Below the pieces are notes generated by a model. The model was not told where the DNA came from. It did no database searches and saw nothing but the letters and a program-made list of their open reading frames with translations. Of a stretch of 43,416 bases of DNA, positions 39,337 to 43,416 are shown piece after piece. Each line of letters begins with the position of its first letter. Within the stretch, counting starts at the first letter, position 1. The stretch covers positions 1 through 43,416 of the forward strand of contig JAODBP010000253.1 of assembly GCA_025464025.1 (NCBI GenBank). Reading direction: 5' to 3'. A program made the translations under genes and the position numbers. The DNA is from Actinomycetes bacterium (GTDB lineage Bacteria > Actinomycetota > Acidimicrobiia > Acidimicrobiales > CADCSY01).

Positions 39337-40260
39337 GTGGTGGTCGCTGCCCTGCGCCGGTTCGAGGTCGTGGACCGCCCGACAGCCCGCTCGTTGCACG
39401 AGCGCTCGACGCCTCGCGGCGGCGGGCTCGCCCCGGCCGTGACGGCCCTGGTGGTTGCCGGCGTGCTCCTGGATGGGGGGCCGGTGCGCCGGGCGCTGCT
39501 CCTGGGGGGCGCCGCCTTTGCCCTCCTCGGCCTGCTGGAGGACGTGCGGGGCATCTCGGTGCGGACCCGCCTGGCCGTCCAGGTCGTGCTTGCCGCGGCC
39601 ACGCTCGCCGTCCTCTACCGCCACGACCCGCCCGGCCTGCTGCTGGTGCTGGTCGCCGTGGTCTGGGTCGTGAGCGTCGTGAACGCGGTCAACTTCATGG
39701 ACGGCATCAACGGGATCTCCGGGGTGCACGCCGCCGCCTGCGGGACGGCGTGGTGGCTCCTGGCCCGGGACGACGCCCCGGCGGTGGCGCGCGCCGGCGC
39801 CGTCCTCGCCTTCGCCTTCGTGGGGTTCCTCCCCGTCAACTTCCCGACCGCACGCACCTTCCCGGGCGACGTCGGCAGCTACTTCCTCGGGGCCTGGTGC
39901 GGGCTGCTCGTCCTTGCTGGGATCCGCGGTGGCGTGCCGGCCGACGCCATGGCCGCGCCGCTCGCCCTCTACCTGGCCGACACCGGCTCGACGTTGGTGT
40001 GGCGACTGCGGCAGGGGAGCGGGTGGCGGGAGCCCCACCGCGACCACGCGTTCCAGCGATTGGCCGGCGAGTGGGGGCACACCCGGGTCACCACGCTCGT
40101 CGGTGGGGCGACCCTGCTGTGCGGGGCCATCGCCGTCGCCGGTGCCCACCGGTCTGCGGCGGCGCGCCTGGCCGCCGATGCCGCTGTGGTCGCGGTGGTC
40201 GCGGCGTACCTCGCGCTGCCCGCGGCGATCGGGAGAGGACGGTCTTCGTGCGCGTCCTGA
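39337..40260 (+). CDS. Initiating polyprenyl-phosphate sugar-phosphate transferase (WecA/WbpL-like)
   Basis: This protein of at least 307 residues has about 9-10 hydrophobic segments and the polyprenyl-phosphate transferase motifs: PRGGGLAPAV early, LLGLLEDVRGIS where the family has a DD pair (here Glu-Asp), NAVNFMDGINGISG, FPGDVGSYFLG and HRDHAFQRL. It transfers a sugar 1-phosphate from UDP-sugar to undecaprenyl phosphate and would start repeat-unit assembly. The start is uncertain. GTG 39337 truncates the first membrane helix. In-frame coding continues back to a CTG at 39292 that would form a CTGA overlap with the previous stop and restore the helix, giving 322 residues. It overlaps the next gene by 13 bases. 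Confidence 0.82.
   Translation: MVVAALRRFEVVDRPTARSLHERSTPRGGGLAPAVTALVVAGVLLDGGPVRRALLLGGAAFALLGLLEDVRGISVRTRLAVQVVLAAATLAVLYRHDPPGLLLVLVAVVWVVSVVNAVNFMDGINGISGVHAAACGTAWWLLARDDAPAVARAGAVLAFAFVGFLPVNFPTARTFPGDVGSYFLGAWCGLLVLAGIRGGVPADAMAAPLALYLADTGSTLVWRLRQGSGWREPHRDHAFQRLAGEWGHTRVTTLVGGATLLCGAIAVAGAHRSAAARLAADAAVVAVVAAYLALPAAIGRGRSSCAS
40231..40239 (+). promoter_or_regulatory. Shine-Dalgarno site of the WbuB-like gene
   Basis: GGGAGAGGA lies 9 bases before the GTG at 40248, inside the 3' end of the WecA-like gene, and decides this start. Confidence 0.5.
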
Positions 40261-41480
40261 TCGTCACGCACTACTACCCGCCGGAGGTCGGCGCCCCCCA
40301 GGCCCGGCTCAGCGACCTCGCCACGATGTGGGCCGCGGCCGGCCACGACGTCACCGTGCTGACCGGGATGCCCAACCACCCGACGGGCGTCGTGCCGCCT
40401 GCCTACCGGCGCCGCCTCCGCGTGCGGGAGGACGTCGACGGCGTGCGGGTCGTGCGCACGTGGCTCTACGCCACGCCCAACGAGGGGATCCTCCGCAAGA
40501 CGCTGGGCCACCTGAGCTTCATGGTGTCGAGCGTCCTCCTCGGTGGGCGCGCCGTCGGCCGGCAGGACGTCGTGGTCGTCTCGTCGCCGACGTTCTTCTC
40601 GATCTTCTCGGCGTGGTTCCTCGCCCGCACCCGCTCGGCCCGCTTCGTCCTCGAGGTCCGCGACCTCTGGCCGGCGATCTTCGTCGAGCTCGGGGTGCTC
40701 CGGAACCGGACGGTCATCGCCGCCCTCGAGGTGCTCGAGCGCTGGGCCTACCGCGTGGCCGACCGCGTCGTGGTCGTCACCGATGGCTTCCGCGACGTGC
40801 TCGTCGGCGACGGGGTGCCAGCCGCGAAGGTCGAGGTCATCCCGAACGGCGTCGACCTGACCCGCTTCGACGGCACGGCCGATGGCAGCCGGGTGCGCGC
40901 CGCCCTCGGTGGGGTCGGACCCGAGACCTGCGTGGTCCTCTACGCCGGCGCCCACGGCATCTCCCATGCCCTCCCAGCCGTGCTGGCCGCCGCGTCCCGG
41001 TCGGCCGCCGACGACGTGCGTTGGGTGTTCGTGGGCGAGGGCGCGGCCAAGCGTGCGCTGGTGGCCGAGGCTTCGGCTCGGGGGCTCGACAAGGTCTCCT
41101 TCCACGCCGCCGTGCCCCGAGACGAGATGGCCGCGCTGCTTGCCGCGGCCGACGTGTGCCTCGTCTCGCTCCGTGACATCCCGCTGTTCCGCACCTTCAT
41201 CCCGTCGAAGATGTTCGAGTACCTCGCGGTCGGACGTCCGGTCATCGGGCTCGTGGCCGGGGAGCCGGCTGCCATCCTCACCGCGGCCGGCGCGGTCGTC
41301 GTGCCACCCGAGGACGCCGACGCCTTGGCCGCCGCGGTGCGATCGCTCGCCACCGACCCGGATCGTCGGGTGGAGCAGGCCGAACGGGGGCGGGCCTACG
41401 TGATCGCGCACCACGACCGGCGGGCCCTGGCCGAGCGCTACGCCGCCGTGCTCGCCGACGTGGTGGCCGGCGTCAGGTGA
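40248..41480 (+). CDS. Glycosyltransferase family 4, WbuB-like
   Basis: This 410-residue protein starts VRVLIVTHYYPPEVGAPQAR, then TGMPNHPTG and VFVRTWLYATPN-like blocks, the membrane-type helix FFSIFSAWFLA, VRDLWPAIFVELG and NGVD near the linker; these blocks characterise WbuB/WcaI-type transferases that add the second sugar to an undecaprenyl-linked precursor. The EX7E motif is absent; the equivalent loop reads KMFEYLAVGRPVIG, as in WbuB. It directly follows the initiating transferase, which fits that role. Its last 8 bases overlap the convergent asparagine-synthase-like gene. Confidence 0.85.
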   Translation: MRVLIVTHYYPPEVGAPQARLSDLATMWAAAGHDVTVLTGMPNHPTGVVPPAYRRRLRVREDVDGVRVVRTWLYATPNEGILRKTLGHLSFMVSSVLLGGRAVGRQDVVVVSSPTFFSIFSAWFLARTRSARFVLEVRDLWPAIFVELGVLRNRTVIAALEVLERWAYRVADRVVVVTDGFRDVLVGDGVPAAKVEVIPNGVDLTRFDGTADGSRVRAALGGVGPETCVVLYAGAHGISHALPAVLAAASRSAADDVRWVFVGEGAAKRALVAEASARGLDKVSFHAAVPRDEMAALLAAADVCLVSLRDIPLFRTFIPSKMFEYLAVGRPVIGLVAGEPAAILTAAGAVVVPPEDADALAAAVRSLATDPDRRVEQAERGRAYVIAHHDRRALAERYAAVLADVVAGVR

Positions 41481-43269
41481 GTGGGCTGGCGCGGTACCGG
41501 GCCAGCATCTGGGCCGCGGAGGCGAGGTAGGCGCTCTGCCGGAAGCCCCGCTCGCCGGCCTCACCCGTCTGGTCGACGATGTGCTCGACGGGGAGGGCGA
41601 AGCCCCGCTTGGCCCGATCGGCCACGATGGCCGGCAGCACCTCGGCGGCGAGCTGGCGGGTCAGGTGCTTGCCGGTGCGGCCCCGCACCAGGGCTTCGTC
41701 CGGGAGCCGGAGGGCCCAGCGGACGAGGTCGAGGTCGAGCCACGGCACCCGCACCTCGACGCCGAACTCCATGCCGGCGCGGTCGGCATAGGCCAGGCCG
41801 AGGCCCGGGAGGTAGACAGCGAGGTCGAGGGCGCGGAACCGGCGCAGCAGCGACCAGTCAGTCGGCAGCCGGTCGAACACGTCGCGGTGCCGAGCCCAGA
41901 CGACCTCGTCGGACACCTCCGCCTCGGTCACGTCGAGCTCGACCGCCCGGTCGCGCGCTGTGCTGTAGGTGCACAGCTCCATGTACGAGGCGAGGGGATC
42001 GGCCCGCGACGTGCCCCGGAGCATGCGGGCGGCGTACTCGATCGCCAGCCGCCGCGACCGCGTCTGCTTCAGCAAGGCGGCGCCGGCCGTGCCGATCGGG
42101 CCCAAGTGGTGGCGGGCGGCCAGCGGTCCGAGGACGTGACGCCGGTAGCCGGCGAAGACCTCGTCGCCTCCCTGCCCGGAGAGGAGCACCTTGTAGCCGT
42201 CGCGCTGGGCCTGTCGAGCGATCAGGCGCGACAGCCCGAACGCAGGGTCGGCGATGAGGTCGCCCGACGGCGGCAGGGCCCCGAGCTCGACGTCGGCACC
42301 CTCGATGAGCGAGAGCGGCGTGCCCAGCCGGGCGGCGAGGATCGCCGACGTCGTCGTGTCCTCGTCGAGGCGCTCGGCCGTCGCGGCGACCGACCAGTCC
42401 ATGGTGTAGGCGCGCTCGACGCCCGAGCCTGCGGCCCACCAGATCAGGCTGCTATCGATCCCGCCCGAGGCCATCAGGGCCACCGGCACGTCGGCGATGA
42501 GCTGGCGCTGCACGGCGTCGATCACGAGCTGGCGGATGCCGTCGTTGGCCTCGTCCATGGTCAAGTCGGCGGCGGAGGCAGCCTCGGCGAAGAGGTCGAT
42601 GGCGATGTGCCGGCGGAGCCCTTCGTCCGCGGACCACCGGACGACCTCGCCCGGCAGCACGGAACGGGCGCCGACGTGGGGCGTGCTCGGCTCGGGCACC
42701 CAGAGGAACGTGAGGAAGGCGGCCAGGGCGGGCAGGTCGAGGTCGCCCATCGGGGCGCCCGTTGCGGCGAGGGCCCGCAGCTCCGAGGCGAACCAGAGCG
42801 ATTCGCCGTCGGTGGCGTAGACGAGGGGCTTGACGCCGATCGGGTCGCGGGTGAGGACGAGCTCGCCCGTGCGTTGATCGGCGATGGCGACGGCGTAGAT
42901 GCCGTTCAGCCGCTCGAAGCCGCGCCAGCCCTCCAGCTCCCAGAGGTGGATGATGACCTCGCCGTCGGAGTGGCCTCGGAACGTGTGGCCGTGCGCCTCG
43001 CAGTGCCGGCGCAGCTCGGCGGCGTTGTAGATCTCGCCGTTGAACGACATCCAGACGGTGCCGTCTTCGTTGGCCATGGGCTGGGCGCCGCCCTCGGAGA
43101 GGTCGACGATCGCCAGTCGGGTGTGGCCGAGTGTGGCCGCCATCCCCGCGCCGTCGACGGTGACGGTCCCTTCACCGTCGGGGCCGCGGTGCCGAAGGGC
43201 GTCGAGGGCGTCAGGACCGAGGCGCGTGAGAGCGGCAGCCGGACCGACCACGCCGCACATGCCACACAT
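41473..43269 (-). CDS. asnB: Glutamine-hydrolysing asparagine synthase-type amidotransferase
   Basis: This 598-residue protein has an N-terminal class II glutaminase (HRGPDGEG, FNGEIYN, SDGEVI) and an asparagine-synthase ATP-pyrophosphatase domain (ALMASGGIDSSL near residue 258, LSGQGGDEVFAGY near 365). Length is normal. The N-terminus reads MCGMCGVVG: both Met1 and Met4 are followed by Cys-Gly. A Shine-Dalgarno AGGAGA (43280-43275) is 5 bases before Met1 and 14 before Met4, supporting Met1, while the family pattern MCGxxG matches Met4. AsnB-like proteins in glycan loci often amidate uronic acids, a likely role here; ordinary asparagine synthesis is the alternative. Convergent with the WbuB-like gene by 8 bases. 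Confidence 0.88.
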   Translation of the reverse strand: MCGMCGVVGPAAALTRLGPDALDALRHRGPDGEGTVTVDGAGMAATLGHTRLAIVDLSEGGAQPMANEDGTVWMSFNGEIYNAAELRRHCEAHGHTFRGHSDGEVIIHLWELEGWRGFERLNGIYAVAIADQRTGELVLTRDPIGVKPLVYATDGESLWFASELRALAATGAPMGDLDLPALAAFLTFLWVPEPSTPHVGARSVLPGEVVRWSADEGLRRHIAIDLFAEAASAADLTMDEANDGIRQLVIDAVQRQLIADVPVALMASGGIDSSLIWWAAGSGVERAYTMDWSVAATAERLDEDTTTSAILAARLGTPLSLIEGADVELGALPPSGDLIADPAFGLSRLIARQAQRDGYKVLLSGQGGDEVFAGYRRHVLGPLAARHHLGPIGTAGAALLKQTRSRRLAIEYAARMLRGTSRADPLASYMELCTYSTARDRAVELDVTEAEVSDEVVWARHRDVFDRLPTDWSLLRRFRALDLAVYLPGLGLAYADRAGMEFGVEVRVPWLDLDLVRWALRLPDEALVRGRTGKHLTRQLAAEVLPAIVADRAKRGFALPVEHIVDQTGEAGERGFRQSAYLASAAQMLARYRASPLT

Positions 43270-43274
43270 GGCTG

Positions 43275-43280
43275 TCTCCT
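43275..43280 (-). promoter_or_regulatory. Shine-Dalgarno site of asnB
   Basis: AGGAGA on the minus strand, 5 bases before the ATG at 43269. This is the strongest ribosome site in the window and supports the outer of two ATG-TGT/TGC-GGC starts. Confidence 0.65.
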
Positions 43281-43294
43281 GCCTCGAAGCGCGC

Positions 43295-43320
43295 CGATGG
43301 GGGCCCGGAGGCCCCCATCG
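43295..43320 (-). terminator. Hairpin between the cold-shock gene and asnB
   Basis: Perfect 11-base arms, CGATGGGGGCC (43295-43305) and GGCCCCCATCG (43310-43320), with a 4-base loop. It starts 24 bases after the cold-shock stop. There is no T-run, so it is either a GC-rich terminator of the kind common in actinobacteria or a stabilising mRNA end. Confidence 0.65.
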
Positions 43321-43344
43321 GGAAGTGCACGGAGTACGTGCGGA

Positions 43345-43416
43345 TCAGATGGCCTTGACGGCCTGCGCCTGGTCGCCCTTCGGGCCCTGGGTCACCTCGA
43401 ACTCCACGGCCTGGCC
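43345..43416 (-). CDS. Cold-shock protein, C-terminal end (5' part outside window)
   Basis: The last 23 codons of a minus-strand gene read GQAVEFEVTQGPKGDQAQAVKAI, then TGA. The stretch VEFEVTQGPKGxQA is the conserved end of CspA-type single-domain RNA-binding proteins, which are about 65-70 residues, so about two thirds lie outside. It is upstream of asnB on the same strand, separated by 75 bases with a strong hairpin, and is probably not part of the glycan locus. Confidence 0.88.
   Translation of the reverse strand, partial: GQAVEFEVTQGPKGDQAQAVKAI

Noticed and set aside
23606..43269. Exosortase (XrtA/PEP-CTERM) exopolysaccharide locus
   Set aside because: FemAB, AsnB, deacetylase and BY-kinase genes are shared with such loci, but no exosortase, PrsK/PrsR or PEP-CTERM protein is present.

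Overview
The window is very GC-rich coding DNA with almost no spacer; the longest gene-free stretch is about 110 bases. GTG starts are common and most operon junctions are 4-base NTGA overlaps. Together with a DnaE2 C-terminus and many -10-like hexamers 6-9 bases before start codons, this points to a high-GC actinobacterium, possibly Acidimicrobiia (inferred, not proven). Apart from dnaE2 at the left edge, a cold-shock gene at the right edge and a cyclic-di-GMP protein near the left, nearly everything belongs to a surface-glycan locus of about 42 kb. No tRNA, rRNA, CRISPR array, insertion sequence or phage gene was seen.

Region 1 (1-6.8 kb): the 3' end of dnaE2, a membrane PglF/CapD-type nucleotide-sugar dehydratase, a membrane GGDEF-EAL protein whose EAL half has lost metal and catalytic residues, a methyltransferase, and a small AcpH-like protein on the minus strand. 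Region 2 (6.8-11.9 kb): a nonulosonic (legionaminic-type) acid module made of two converging operons. The rightward one has a CBS-domain/LegC aminotransferase fusion, a CMP-sugar synthetase and a PglD/NeuD-type acetyltransferase; the leftward one has NeuB/LegI and NeuC/LegG. With the dehydratase at 1.2 kb, every step from a UDP-GlcNAc-type sugar to a CMP-activated nonulosonate has a candidate.

Region 3 (11.9-20.5 kb): probable users and modifiers of that sugar. These are a GNAT protein, two deacetylase-fold proteins, a large GT-B transferase, an unrecognised 465-residue protein, a CMP-sialate-hydroxylase-like metallo-beta-lactamase-fold protein lacking the Rieske domain, and a GT4 transferase. 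Region 4 (20.5-26.1 kb): a phosphodiesterase, a Wzx-type flippase, a FemAB-like transferase, an SGNH hydrolase and a sulfotransferase. Region 5 (26.1-33 kb): a tightly coupled seven-gene operon with a second FemAB-like protein, four glycosyltransferases, a Wzy/O-antigen-ligase protein and a polysaccharide deacetylase.

Region 6 (32.9-43.3 kb): a Wzc-like BY-kinase chain-length regulator, then an operon of an atypical epimerase, a heparinase II/III-like protein, a two-domain oxidoreductase, a WecA/WbpL-type initiating phosphosugar transferase and a WbuB-like glycosyltransferase, ending with a convergent asparagine-synthase-type amidotransferase. Initiation, assembly, flipping, polymerisation and length control are all represented, so the locus can plausibly make a Wzx/Wzy-dependent polysaccharide that may carry a nonulosonic acid and be amidated, sulfated or aminoacylated. 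Most first genes of transcription units seem to be transcribed as leaderless mRNAs.
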